Shown here: positions 1-11,023 of the stretch, piece after piece
How positions within the stretch are numbered: position 1 is the first letter of the stretch
Layout of the letters: each line of letters opens with the position of its first letter
Source of the DNA: Scenedesmus sp. ARA3
Lineage: Eukaryota > Chlorophyta > Chlorophyceae > Sphaeropleales > Scenedesmaceae
Assembly: GCA_004335835.1 (NCBI GenBank)
Contig: RWJK01001813.1
Location: 43,641 to 86,004 of the forward strand
Direction of reading: 5' to 3'
DNA: 42,364 nucleotides
Notes under the pieces: generated by a model
What the model saw: only the letters and a program-made list of their open reading frames with translations
Databases searched by the model: none
What the model was told of the DNA's origin: nothing
Made by a program: the position numbers and the translations under genes

Positions 1-59
<59 letters not shown>

Positions 60-827
60 CAGCCCTCTGCTTCGAGCTGCTAGGACCAGCAGCAGCAGCA
101 GCAGCTGCGAGGCTGTCAGGACCATCAGCAGCAGGGCTGTCAGGACCCAGCAGCTCCCCTTGTGCCAGCTGCGCCAGGTCCCCACACACAAACTGCACGT
201 TTGTGACGCCATTGCGCGCCGCATTTGCGTGCGCATCTGCAATGGAAGATGCCGACACATCAAACCCGACCACGCGCTTGCAAGCACCTTTGAGCCTGCT
301 GGCTAGTAGGAGTGAGATGGTGCCAGTGCCGCAGTACAGATCCAGTACAGTGCCAGACAGCTGTGCTGGCTGCTGCTGCAACGCAGTAGTACTGCTGCTG
401 CTGGTGGTGGTGGTGTCAGTGCTTGCTGCAGCCTGGCCGGCGGCATTTACCGCATCTGCTGCTGCTGCTGCTGCTGCATAGTACTGCTGTACTGCCTGCA
501 GCACTTGTTCATACAACAGCTCTGCCTGCCTCGTGTTGGTCTGGAAAAAAGAGTGAGGCGAGATGTGGAAGTGCAGCCCTGACAGTGTCTCCACCAAATG
601 TGGCACACCTGACAGCACCTCACTAGATGCCACTGCAAGCGCGCGCGCACCACGCTGCTGCTGCTGCTGCTGCTGCTGCTTGCCGCCCTGCCTGCCACCT
701 CGCTTCCGCTGCTGCTGCTGTTTTGATCGCCTGTTGCCGCCGCCTTTTGGTTGCCGTGCTCCTGCCGCAGCAGCAGCAGTCTGGCTGCTGCCTGAGCTGC
801 TGGCTACTAGAGGATCATCCTCTTGAT

Positions 828-865
<38 letters not shown>

Positions 866-2909
866 CCTGCTTCAGTGCTGTGCACCACAGACACTAGCCC
901 GGGCACCTCAGCCATCAGAGCAGCAGCAAGCGGCTGCAACGCAGCAGACTCGCAGCCGCTGGTTGTCACTAGCACAGCCATCATCTGCAGCTGGGGCGCT
1001 GATGCTGCTGCTGCTGCTGCGGTTTCCCCATCCCCTGCTGCTGCTGCTGCTGAGCTGCACCTGACAATGAGGTGTCTGAGCACGCCACTGCCAGTGGCCG
1101 GGTTGTGCGGCTGCAGCTGCTGCTGCTTGCACAGTCGTGCCACTGCTGCTATCAGCTGGTTGACTTGTGGAGCCTGCAGCAGGCGGTGCAATGTAGAAGG
1201 TGAAACGTGTGAGTAGGTAACATGAATGTGCAAATACTGCCGATGGATTTGCAGCGCTACTCACGGATAACCAGCACTGCCCTTGCGTGGACAAATGCGT
1301 GTACGCCTGTTAAGCAACACATACAGTCCTACACCAGGCCAATTCCTTGCAGCTGCAGGCACAACCAGCTGTCCTAGGATCTGCTGCACCGTAGTGACAC
1401 GCAAGTAACAGCAGTAACAGTATCCGAAAGATTCAAGACTCACCACCAGGCTGCACTGCTGCAGCGGCATCACCACCGAGTTGCTGCCAGGCAGGAAGTA
1501 CCCCAGGCCCCACCCATCCTCCACACGCCCTGCCCGCAGCACGTCTGCTGCTGCCGCTGCTGCTGCAACATCTGCCCCAGCCCCCACACTGCCTTCACCA
1601 CCTGCTGCTGCTGCTGCTACTGCTGCTGCTGCTGCGCCGTCTGCCACCCAAACCCTGCTGCTAAATGCCAGCTGCACCTTATTCCGGTACCCGTACTGCT
1701 GCCCAGCCTCTGCTGCAACTGGCTCCAGCATTGTGGCATGTACTGCTGCAGCATCAAACTTCCCGAGTCGCTGCAGCAGCTGCTCAATGTGTAGTGCCTT
1801 GTGATGCAGCTGTGCAGTGTACTGCAAGGCTTGCAGGCTGCAGCCGCCGCAGGTGCCGTAGTGCTGGCAGGCCGGCAGGGCTGGGTGGTTGTGTGGGGAG
1901 AGGCTGTGTAACTTGACGCCTTCTGCATAGCCTGGCGGCAGCAGCAGCAGCAGTAAGAAGAGCAGTAGCAGATAAAGCAGGAGACACAGCAGCAGCAGCA
2001 GGTGTTGGAGGACAAGAAAGTCAATATGCGAGCAGCGACACATTTCACCTGTTCTGAAACACCACAGTGGTGTGCGCCAGCAGCGCCCCCCTCACCAGCA
2101 CTATGGCCTGGTCCATTACATGCCTTGCAAGTCTATGTTATAACACATGATACAACCTATGTCATAACAATCACCTGCTTTCACCGTGGTGACACGTGCC
2201 AGCAGCGTTTCGCCAGGCAGCGCCCCTCTCACCAGCAGCACCAGCCTGCTGCTGCACAGTCCATCACATGCCTTACACAGCATATGTAACTTAATATGTT
2301 ATGACACTCACCTTTCTTCACAAGAGTGACGCGGGCCAGCAATGTTTCGCCAGGCAGCGCCCCTCTCACCAGCAGCACCAGCCTGCTGCTGCACAGTCCA
2401 TCACACGCCTTACACAGCATATGTAACTTAAATATGTTATAGCATATGTCATGACACTCACCTTTCTTCAAAGCAGTGATGCGTGCCAGCAGCATTTCGC
2501 CAGGCAGCGCCCCTCTCACCAGCAGCACCAGCCGGGTGGGGCCTAACAGGCAGACCCCCACGCCCCCGACACCCAACCGCTCACAGCCTACTTCAAACTC
2601 TGCTCCGACAGCTGGCAGCACTGCTGCTGCTGCTGCTGTTGGGGCTGCTGCTGCTGCTGCTGCTGTTGTGACTAATGCTCTGCCGCTGCTGAGCGCAGCA
2701 GAACTGAAGCTCCCGGCAGCAGCAGCAGCAGCAGCTTGAGGGAAGCTACGCGGGGAGGCCTGCGGTCTGCTGCAACCAGACAGCCGCCGGCGCCAGCTGC
2801 TGCACTTGGCTGCAACCCTCTCGCTGCTGCAGCTGCTGCTGCTGCTGCTGCTGCTTATAGCTCTCTTACTGCTGCATGGCCGCAGCTGTCTGCTATGCAG
2901 GCTGTGCAT
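1..2909 (-). CDS. TrmA/RlmD (RumA)-family RNA uracil-5-methyltransferase, 3' end outside window
   Basis: SAM-dependent enzyme that makes 5-methyluridine in tRNA or rRNA. Exons read as 2909..2462, 1931..1444 and 1173..1; phases agree (1, then 0), giving 703 codons before the window edge. In order: a Ser/Arg-rich N-terminus like an organelle transit peptide; a TRAM domain ending VRGALPGEMLLARITALKK; the iron-sulfur cysteine set CQHYGTCGGC plus a later Cys in LQQCSLV; YGYRNKVQLAF; GVLRHLIVR; ISPHSFFQTNTRQAELLYEQ; and SAM motif I, LDLYCGTGT. These are family hallmarks. The DPPR and catalytic Cys motifs should lie left of position 1, just beyond a polySer tract encoded at 1-57. Low-complexity inserts (polyGln, polyAla, basic) separate the motifs. 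The start is the first ATG before the TRAM domain. Divergent to uL23m. tRNA versus rRNA specificity cannot be told. Confidence 0.92.
2050..2541 (-). repeat. Tandem copies of the exon 1 donor end in the methyltransferase intron
   Basis: The real exon 1 end lies at about 2462-2541. Its sequence, encoding the VRGALPGE stretch, recurs at about 2311-2400, 2184-2280 and, more decayed, 2060-2130. Units are about 125 bp and include AT-richer intron sequence with repeated catatgtaactt. The copy near 2310 keeps a GGTGAGT donor; the outer two have drifted. Confidence 0.85.
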
Positions 2910-3982
2910 GCTGCTGCTTTGACAGCAGCAGCACTGCGGATGCAACCTACGGCCTTCCTGGACTCACAATACCTGGCTGCTGTCTTTGCACTAACTGTGC
3001 ACACTCCGGGGCACTCGCTGCTGCTCAGCTACTGTTAAGTTGTAGGTGCAAAATGCGCTGCAATCCCTGCATTCAAAAGCACGACGACAGCAGAGCAGAA
3101 GGCACCACAGAAACCTTGGTTTAGCGGTGGATCATGCATCAGTGGGCGTTTGTTTCCCTCCTGTAATGTATGTGAATGGGTGGTGCCTGGGCTAAGAGAT
3201 GGCAGCGCAGGTGGGCTGCAGCACCCTGAAAGTGACACCTGCTGCTGCTGCTGCACCTTGTACGACAGCCGGCAGGGCGGGAGACGGGCCCAGCAGCTGC
3301 TATCCAGGTGCTTATTTTGATAAACAACACAACAAGCAGCAAGCAACGTCCTCATGCAATATGTCACAGGATTAGCGGCTTGCCTGTGAGCTGCTGGGGG
3401 TGACAAAAGAGCTGGCACCAGCTGATGCCAGAGGCTGCTGTGACTATTTGCAGGAACCGCTCAGCTGCTGGGCTGTTGTCTCAACAGATCTGTCAGGATC
3501 ATTGGCTGATGTTTCACTGCAATAGGATACATGCGAGAAGGCAGTGCATGGCTGGTGGCAGTGACAGCAGCAGCAGCAGCAGCAGCATGGCTGCTCAGCA
3601 GCAGCCCTGAGGGTGCTCACCTGCTATACCAGCTGCCTCCTTGTGCTGAGCTCAATAATCAAAGGTCAAAAAACTTCCTGGCCAAGTTGTTGCAGCATTG
3701 TGCCTGTCAAATACGCAGCAAAGAGCAGCAGTCCAGGCTTTGGCAGCTCAGCCAACAACACTGGGTGACAAATGACACTGTACCTCGCGGTCAGTTTAAG
3801 CCTGCTCGTCGCGCATGCGAGCAATTATATCCGCTTCACACATTTGCATTCAACTTTTAAGTTTTTTTTGTAGCAACACGTACACAGCAACACTAGATCT
3901 GCTACTGCTGCACTCGCTACAGTCGCTCGTCTTGCAACTCACTGCCAGCTGATCGCCTCGCTGCAGGCGCCGCATATCGCAC
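2910..3982. other. Divergent intergenic region between the methyltransferase and uL23m
   Basis: About 1.07 kb holding both 5' UTRs and promoters. I see no recognisable gene. There are short CAG/CTG runs (about 3241-3254 and 3566-3585). A CTGCAG acceptor-like site at 3961-3966, just before the uL23m ATG, allows an upstream 5' exon. Confidence 0.5.
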
Positions 3983-5723
3983 ATGTCGATGTGGCGCAGG
4001 CTGCCCACATGGTTTCCAAACATAAAGCTGACGATGCTGCCCATCAGCGAGGCTGAGCTGCAGCAGGTGCTGGAGTGTGGCTGGCTCCGAGAGGTGGCCT
4101 TCAAAACAGAGCCACGAGTCAACAAGGTACAAAAAGCGAGGCGCATTGTAGCACTTGGTGGACGAGGGTGTGTAAAGGGTTGTTGCAGCAGCAGCAGCAG
4201 CAGCAGCAGCCAGCACAGACAGCATGCAGTGCTGCACTTGCAGACAGCAGCAGCAGCAGCAGCAGCGCTAGTGACTGCAAGTTCATGCTGCTGCTGCTGC
4301 TGGAGAGAAGAGTTTGTAATTGCAACCTCCTCAAGCCGTCAAGTGCAGCAGGGCTGTCAAGGGTGTATCACCAGGCAGCGCCTGCAGCGCTTACTGTGGG
4401 CGGCAAGCAGCATCACTGGTTGTGTGTCTCACGTAGCATATGAATGCCGCGGCATCACGTGATGTCACTGTCAAATGCAATGCTGCTGTTTGCTGCTGCA
4501 GCTGGAGATCAAGGCGTTCCTGGAGGCGGTGCACGGCATGCAGGTGGAGCGCGTGTCCCGCCCTGCTCTCTCCTCCTCGTCTCCTGCAACCTCATGCCTG
4601 ACTGCCCTGCTCTGCCTAATATCTTTGCAGCTGAGATCAAGGCGTTCCTGGAGGCGGTGCATGGCCTGATTGCCTCTCACCTTGCCTATCATCGCATCTG
4701 CTGCTGATTGCATCGCCTTTCTATTGCTCTTTTATTGCTTTTCAGCTGGAGATCAAGGCGTTCCTGGAGGCGGTGCACGGCATGCAGGTGGAGCGCGTGT
4801 CCACCATCAACTACCAGGGACGCAAGCAGCGCATCATAGACAGCAGCGGCAAGCCACACTACAGGTGCGCAGGCGCAGCTTCGGTCTTTTCATTGCTGGG
4901 TGTACATTGGACGTGTTTGTTTATGGTGCTGCCACACGGTGCAAGTGAGCAGCAGCAGCGCCGCAAGCAGCGCATCGTAGACAGCAGCGGCAAGCCACAC
5001 TACAGGTGCGCAGCGGCAGCAGCGGCAGCAGCAGCGCCACAGTAGGCTAGATGTGTATCCACCATCAACTACCAGGGCAGGAAGCAGGGCATCATAGACA
5101 GCAGCGGCAAGCCACACTACAGGTGCGCAGGCACAACTTCGATCTTTTCATTGGCTGGATGTGTATTGGACGTGTTTGTTCATGGTGCTGCCACTAGCTG
5201 ACAGTGAGCAGCAGCAGCGCTGCAAGCTGTGCATCAAAGACAGCAGCGGCAAGCCACGTTACAGATGCGCAGCAGCAGCAGCAGCAGGCAGCAGCAGCGG
5301 CGGCAGGCGGGCGCAATGGAGTCGATGAGCAGCAGCAGCGGCAGCGGCAGCAGCAGCGGCAGCGGCAGCAGCAGCAGCAGCGGCAGCGGCAGCAGCAGCG
5401 GCAGCGGCAGCAGCAGCAGCAGCGGCAGCAGTATCAGGCTGGCTGGGTCGTGCAGTGATTATGAAGTCAAGATACATGCGTACCTTGTGCGCGCTCTGAG
5501 TGCAGCACGCTCTGTGGCTGCAGCTGTTGCTTGCATGCAGTCCTGTGTGACTGTGCTGTTCTTGTGCGTACATGTGCATTTACTGCCGCAATTTGTCCTT
5601 TCACATGCCAAAGGTTCAACGGCTGGCACCTGTTTCACCTCGCCCACCACATGCTGCTGCTGCTGCAGGCGCCTGTCAGACTGGAAGAAGGCATACGTCA
5701 TCTTCCCTGTCGCGCCTCACCAA

Positions 5724-5773
<50 letters not shown>

Positions 5774-6267
5774 GTCGTTCATGCAGGCGCCTGTCAGACT
5801 GGAAGAAGGCGTACGTCATCTTCAAGCCACCCCCAGAGAAGCTCGAGGAGTGGCAGAACAGCAAGCAGCGACAGCAGGAGCTGCTGAGACTCTCCGAGCA
5901 GCAGCAGCGGCTGCAGCGCGACCAGCGGCAGTTCCTGGCATCCCTCAAGAAGCTGCCGGAGGAGCAGCAGCAGCAGAAAAAGCAGCAGCGTGAGGAGCAG
6001 CGCAGTGAGGAGGGGAAGCAGTTATTAGCAATGACGTTTACAGCGCAGGAGCGCCAGATAATTCGGCGGCAGCAGATGCAGCGGGAACTGGACGGCTGGC
6101 AGCAGCAGGTGCAGGAGGCGCGGCGGGGCCTGTTTGTGCCGCCGCCAGCAGCGGCAGCAGTGGGAGCGGTAGCAGCAGCAGGAGCGGCAGCGCTGGGTGC
6201 AGAGAAGCAGGGGCAGCGGCAGCAGCGGCGACGGCAGCAGCAGCAAGGGCGGGATCTGAGTAGATGA
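3983..6267 (+). CDS. MRPL23: Mitochondrial large-subunit ribosomal protein uL23m
   Basis: Component of the mitochondrial 54S/39S-type large subunit near the peptide exit tunnel. Exons 3983-4126, 4746-4864 and 5787-6267 join in phase (0, then 2) to give 247 residues. The N-terminus reads MWRRLPTWFPNIKL and VAFKTEPRVNK; exon 2 has LEIKAFLEAVHGMQVERVST, then INYQGRKQR; exon 3 opens RLSDWKKAYVIF. This is the uL23m pattern of basic N-terminus, K-[LI]-[ED]-IK-x2-LE, NYQG+K+R and a closing DWKKAYV. The family domain ends near residue 105; the remaining 140 or so residues are a Gln/Arg/Lys-rich coiled-coil-like tail with an Ala run, much longer than usual. Exon 2 at 4746 was chosen over two upstream look-alikes because only it reads on into STINYQG. 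A possible TGTAA poly(A) signal is at 6458-6462. Confidence 0.9.
4502..5830 (+). repeat. Shadow copies of uL23m exons 2 and 3
   Basis: The exon 2 start (LEIKAFLEAVHGM) appears with an acceptor AG at 4502 and 4631 before the real 4746. The exon 2 end (about 4818-4864) recurs at about 4961-5006, 5055-5122 and 5210-5272; the first two copies keep the ACAGGTGCG donor, the last has ACAGATGCG (donor lost). Intron sequence after the real exon and after the 5055 copy is also similar, so the unit is about 258 bp. The exon 3 start occurs as a copy at about 5674-5707 before the real one at 5787. Confidence 0.88.
5318..5442 (+). repeat. CAG/CGGCAG microsatellite in uL23m intron 2
   Basis: About 125 bp of interrupted (CAG)n and (CGGCAG)n. 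It lies in the intron between exons 2 and 3 and is open in several frames, which explains long false polySer, polyGln and polyAla ORFs here. Confidence 0.9.
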
Positions 6268-7373
6268 GTTGTGCTGTTGTGCTGGGTGTGAATGTGGACT
6301 GGTATCCCAAGATCAACTATGCGTTTGCTGAGGTAGTGCAGTTGCTCTTCTGCGGACCAGCTGTGCATGGTTTGGCAGCAGTGTTGGCATGTGTGTGTAG
6401 TACAGCAGCTGCATGGGGTTTATCAACAACCCAAGAAACCCAAGACGCATCTTGCCCTGTAAGTCTCGTCACCTCGTACAACTACATCAGTGTTAAGGTC
6501 TATGAACATGTTGCAGTGTCACAACACGCTGGACAATGTATATACATATATAGACCCCAGAAGCCACATCTAGCGTCACCGTCAGGCATCCAGATGCTGC
6601 TCATTGCCGAAAACTTGCTTGCAGCCAATGGCTGGATCCAGTTCACCAAGATAACAGCCAGTGCTGCAACCGTCACGCAGTGGACGCCCGCTCAATCGCT
6701 AGACTCACAGCGCAACAGCACACTGCACAGCTAAACTCCGCAACACGTGCATGCCCACACCGGCATCTCATCTCATACTTGGTAGTACACCGCTCTGCAT
6801 AATCGATGCTGGTCCATCATACCCGGGGTTACAACCCACCGCACACTATAGCAGTACAATAGAATACAGTACAGTCCAACAGGCATCAAGCAGTACAATC
6901 GAACCTGGTTGTCAAGCTGGCCACACATAACCACAAGCGGCGGGTGTAGAGTCACAACTGGTGCATACGCAGCCAGCACATACTCGCACAAATCTGCTTA
7001 CATGCACTACGTCGTAGTGTGTGCAGCGTACAAACAAACAAGCAGGGCGGCTGACCACAGCCGCCACACCCCTGTGATCCATGTTATAAGACGTGTCACG
7101 TACGGTGTACAACCCAACGAAAACCACAAGCTGATGGTATACACACACCGTTTGCTTCTCAGCACACATACATTGACAAGAATGACGCAGCTGATTTGTG
7201 CCATGCTGTCTGCTGTTTCTTTCTTTGTCGGGCTAACAGCATCAGCATCATCCACGCACACCACAACCAACGATTCAACTGCAGCAACCAGCTCAACACC
7301 CCTTGAATACACTGCACCACCCAAGCTGTTGTGCATCATTCAAATTACTTTCACGCATGATCCACATTACTCA
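6268..7373. other. Convergent intergenic region and 3' UTRs
   Basis: This 1.1 kb lies between the 3' ends of uL23m (+) and the tail-anchored protein gene (-). TGTAA at 6458-6462 (+) and TTACA at 6998-7002 (TGTAA on -) are the likely poly(A) signals. No gene seen; AT-richer than the exons. Confidence 0.5.
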
Positions 7374-9508
7374 TCACACGCGCTTGAACACCCGCGCCAG
7401 CAAGTTGCGCCTCGCATGCGGCGGCATACGCAGCACCACCACCGCCACGATCGCCACCATGGCGACCGTCACAGCAGCAAACACGCCAGCTGCCTTGTTC
7501 TTTGCGCCGCCGCTGCCCTTGCCTGCTGCATCTGCAACAAACTCTTCCCCGGTTAGCTGTGCCTTCATCCAGCGGCCAAGCCTTACCACTGCATGGCCAA
7601 CAGACTCCACTTGCTCCCCAATCTTTGCCACCCCCTCATTCAGCTTTGCCTGCAGCTGCTCAAGAACAGTAGGGCCTGCTGCAGCTGTGTTGCTGCTGCT
7701 GCTGCTGTTAGAGCCATTGGTGCTTGCTGCATCCTCCTCTTCTGCTGTTGTCGAGTTTGAGGCTGAGTTTGGGGCTGTGCCAGTGAGCAGCCCACGTGCT
7801 GCAAAGCCAGCTGACTCCAGGTACTCGGGCTGCAGGAAAAAGTCAAACGCAAAGTCAAACATGAGGTCAACGTCTGGTCAATGCACACTGCTGAGCTCAG
7901 GTGCAAATGGGACCATGACGCAGCAACAGGGCTGTGCACGAAGATTCAAGTCGGCAAGCTGTCGATTGCGAGCATGCTGGCTGCTGGTTGGCACAGCATA
8001 TGCAATGCCTGCTGTGCTGCAAGCATACAGGTGACATGAGTGCACAGGCAGCAGCAGCACTCTACCAACCTCATACAATGGACAGCATGGCACGACAATA
8101 ACATGCTATAGCAGCAGCTGCTGCAGCTAACGTTCAAAGTAGCATGCAGTTTGCCCATTCCTTAATGCCCATGTCTGCTGCATCACGCACCAGGTCTGTC
8201 TTGCTGGCCAGTATCTCAAAGACTTCAGGGTCGCAGCAGGCCGCCTTCAGGATCTCCTGCTGCACTCCCGGCGACTTGAGCTGCAGCAGCAGCAGCAACA
8301 TACATCGCATTCAGCCCAAGACTTGACACCACAATACGGCTGCCTGCCATTCCCTGATGCCACCAACACCGTGAGTCTGTTGAGATGGTGTGGAGCCGTG
8401 GCAGCAAGAGGTACGCTGCAGACGCAAGAGGTACGCTGCAGACGCAAGAGGTACGCTGCAGTGTGCATCACATGCACACCCTGCTGATCATGGGGCGTGC
8501 CAGCAGCAGCGTTCGGCGCAGCACAGCCTTCCGAGACCAGCAGCGGCTGCACTCTGCTGCAGCGGCTGCTGCACAGGGGTTCCAATCAACAAGTCAAAGC
8601 TCAAGGTTGCTAGGAACTGAGGTGATTGCCGCAACTACAATCCAAAGATAACCCGGCAAAGAGGAAGACAGTAACAAAACCGGCACTCACAAGCCTTCCT
8701 GCAAGCGTGCAAAGGTCCTGCATGTCCAGGGGCAGCCCTGCCACGCTGCTGCTGCTGACGCTGCTGGATCCAGCAGAATAGTAGCTGCCCAGCACAGCAT
8801 CTGCTGTGCCATCGCTGCTGATGTCGCTGTCGAGCTCCTCAATTACTGCAGAGGGGTAGGGAGCCTGGGGCTTCCTGCAAGCAGAATGGACAGCAGTGGA
8901 AGGCGGTAATTTGAATTTAAGCTGCAGCCTTACCAGAGAGCAGATATGTGAGGTGACAGAAGAGCTGCATGGCGTACAGGGCGTGCGCTGTCTAGCTGCA
9001 AAAGCAACGATAGTTGCAGGGTAATAGCCATCGTGCAGTGTGCGAAGAAGTAGGGGTAAGAAACGGGCTTGCATGGATGCAAGCAGAAGCAGCAGCAGCT
9101 CACCCTGTCAGGCAGGCCAGGGCATCATCGATCTCCTCCGGCTTGAACAGAACCTCCTTATCGGAGAGGTCTGCAAACTCCCAGGCATCCTGGCAACAGG
9201 AAACAGCGACGCGAGGCGGGCAGCACCAAAGCACTCACGGAAATGCTCACGGCACAGCAATCGCGGCAGTGGCATGCAAGCCGCTGAACAAGCACAACAT
9301 AATTTATCTCCTTCTGCTGAATACTAGTGGCACATTTGCTTGCAGGCATGCGGCACAAGCAACCAACCTGGATCCTCCTCCTTGGAAGAACATCGCCAGC
9401 ATATGCATCTGCCTGGGCCACTGGCTGCGAGGTAGTGGCTACCACACCCGCTGCAACCGGCACAGCCGCACGGCCAGCGGCTTTGGCGAGGCGACCAGCG
9501 TGCTGCAT
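7374..9508 (-). CDS. Unrecognised protein with targeting-like N-terminus and C-terminal membrane anchor
   Basis: Proposed exons 9508..9368, 9189..9104, 8874..8691, 8280..8187 and 7873..7374 give 334 residues in continuous phase. The first three junctions have good GT-AG sites; the fourth donor (GTGATG, ending 8187) was chosen for phase over a better GTGCGT at 8191, so that join is uncertain. The N-terminus (MQHAGRLAKAAGRAAVPVAA) is Ala/Arg-rich like an organelle presequence. The middle has acidic stretches (LSDKEVLFKPEEIDDALACL; VIEELDSDISSDG) and a helical piece (QQEILKAACCDPEVFEILAS). The last exon ends in a roughly 20-residue hydrophobic helix (AAVTVAMVAIVAVVVL) and a short basic tail, suggesting a tail-anchored protein facing the cytosol or stroma/matrix. 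I do not recognise the family. Divergent to the ORF at 10336. Confidence 0.6.
8405..8462. repeat. 20-bp tandem repeat, about 2.8 copies
   Basis: The unit gtacgctgcagacgcaagag is repeated almost perfectly within an intron of the tail-anchored protein gene. Each unit contains CTGCAG, the common acceptor hexamer here, though on the opposite reading direction it is palindromic. Confidence 0.9.
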
Positions 9509-10335
9509 GCTGCCCAGACTCTGCACTGGCCTGCACTAGCAAAGCAACTGAAGGTCTGGAGGTTCCCAAGCAGCTTCAAGCCCAGATGCTTGTGATACAA
9601 CTTGTTGCAGGATACTTCTGTGCAGTGTGGGTGATGCAGATGTCAGGCCAAATGATAACAGGGGTGTGTAGGGTTTGCCACACCAGCTGACACAAGGGCT
9701 TCAAGCCCCAATGGGGCCTAATAGGCCCCAAGCACTGCTGAGGAGGTTGCAGCAACTGCAACGGTTGCAATATCCTCAAGTTCGAGGATGCTTGTGGCAT
9801 GTGACTAGTTCTCGGAGCACAAGCCGCTCTTGAGGCATGGCAGCTTGGTGCGTATGCGCACTGGTTGCCGGCCTGGTGTTTGACTGTGGTGTCTGCAGTC
9901 ACGAACGCATCCGTTCATTCATGTGGCTGAAAATGTTCAACTGTCCAAAGGTTCGTTAGCAGCTCTGTGAACGCATAAACGTCATTGTGAGCACTGATTG
10001 CTGGGCTGACCACCCCCAAGCAGTGCACTATGCCAGTCCACATGGAGCAGGCAGCTCAGCTGCTGCTGCAGCCTAGTGACTAGTTGTCACTGCCACTGCC
10101 TCACAGTAATTCAGCAACTACCAATCATCAAGCGACACAGCTTAATATGTTTTGTGGTACGTTAAGCGTCAGCGGCCCGTTCGAGAGGCTGTAGCTCAAC
10201 AGAATGACAAGTCACTACAACATAGGCACTTTGTAGCAGGTGCAACAGCCTTCAAAGTGTTTCTTCTTTCAGAGGCAGTAACCAAACCCGACATCACTGC
10301 TTGTTGGTTCTACCGTTCGCGAACTGTATGTTGGG
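9509..10335. other. Divergent intergenic region
   Basis: About 830 bp between the 5' ends of the minus-strand gene (start 9508) and the plus-strand ORF at 10336. No recognisable gene. It contains a compact inverted repeat at 9705-9729 (separate entry). Confidence 0.45.
9705..9729. promoter_or_regulatory. Overlapping inverted repeats in a divergent promoter
   Basis: GCCCC-AAT-GGGGC (9705-9717) overlaps GGGGCCTA-A-TAGGCCCC (9713-9729), both perfect. Only the symmetry is seen; a role as protein-binding site or hairpin is inference from its place between two divergent gene starts. Confidence 0.3.
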
Positions 10336-10848
10336 ATGTCTCTTGCAACGGTCTTTCACGCTCTCGAACTGCTCGCCTGCCTGTTCTGTCTGATAACGTC
10401 ATTGCCAGCTAGTTTCATTTCTTTCAGCTGGTTTGTGACTGGACTGAGGAGCCTAGACTTCAATAAGGCTCTCGCCAAGATGGGCATGGCCACTTTCGAC
10501 ACCATTGAAGCCCTGGCCATCAACCACTTCCCTGTGCCAGTGGGTTGTGCATACATTCCCTTCTCCTTGGTTTTCGCATTTGCTCTGACGGCCGGCGCAG
10601 CGCACTACACCAGCGAATGTGTCGCCGTGGCATGCAAGCACAGCAAGACATCGCTCAGCAGCCCTGACGTCGACAACATAGTTCGGGCTTTCAAGTTTTT
10701 TATGGCGAGCCAGTGGCGCTTGACCAGCAGCATCGGCAGCGCTGGCGGGAAGGCAGTGCAGCAGCTGGCTCACCCGGTGCTGTACTTCGCCCGCCCAGCA
10801 TCTGCCCACCTTGTTCGCTTCGCACAAGCACCATGCAGGTGGGAATGA
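10336..10848 (+). CDS. Hypothetical hydrophobic protein, perhaps the 5' exon of the RRM gene
   Basis: An ATG-initiated ORF of 170 residues with low repeat content and balanced composition, so probably coding. It has a hydrophobic stretch at residues 3-35 (rich in Leu, Ala, Phe) and a second at about 70-95 (VGCAYIPFSLVFAFALTAG), then a more polar C-terminal half. No family recognised. The stop may be bypassed: a CATGCAG|GTGGGA donor ending at 10838 can join in phase to an acceptor AAACAG| at 11080, giving RWCAASKDAVL and then a Ser/Thr-rich reading open to 11588. If so, this is the membrane or signal-anchored N-terminus of a longer protein in a frame different from the RRM. Either model is possible. 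Confidence 0.45.
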   Translation: MSLATVFHALELLACLFCLITSLPASFISFSWFVTGLRSLDFNKALAKMGMATFDTIEALAINHFPVPVGCAYIPFSLVFAFALTAGAAHYTSECVAVACKHSKTSLSSPDVDNIVRAFKFFMASQWRLTSSIGSAGGKAVQQLAHPVLYFARPASAHLVRFAQAPCRWE

Positions 10849-11023
10849 TTCCCTTGCAGCAAATGCAGCAGTGCTGAGGTGCTGCTTGCACAGCCTGGCA
10901 GTGTTCTGATGTGGATTATTTCAAAAATTAAAATTTGAAGCAGCAGCGCTGCCCACTGCTGCAGATGTCAGGCTGCATGCCTTGCTTCACTTTGCTTCAG
11001 ACTAAGAATATTGCAACCCAAAT

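Noticed and set aside
1261..1443. Continuation of the methyltransferase reading after QCSLV
   Set aside because: GTGAGT donor at 1443-1438 and the acceptor before 1173 join in phase to the family-consistent APQVNQLIAAV; the read-through matches nothing.
5204..5570. PolySer, polyGln and polyAla ORFs on both strands
   Set aside because: A (CAG/CGGCAG)n microsatellite in a uL23m intron, open in all frames.
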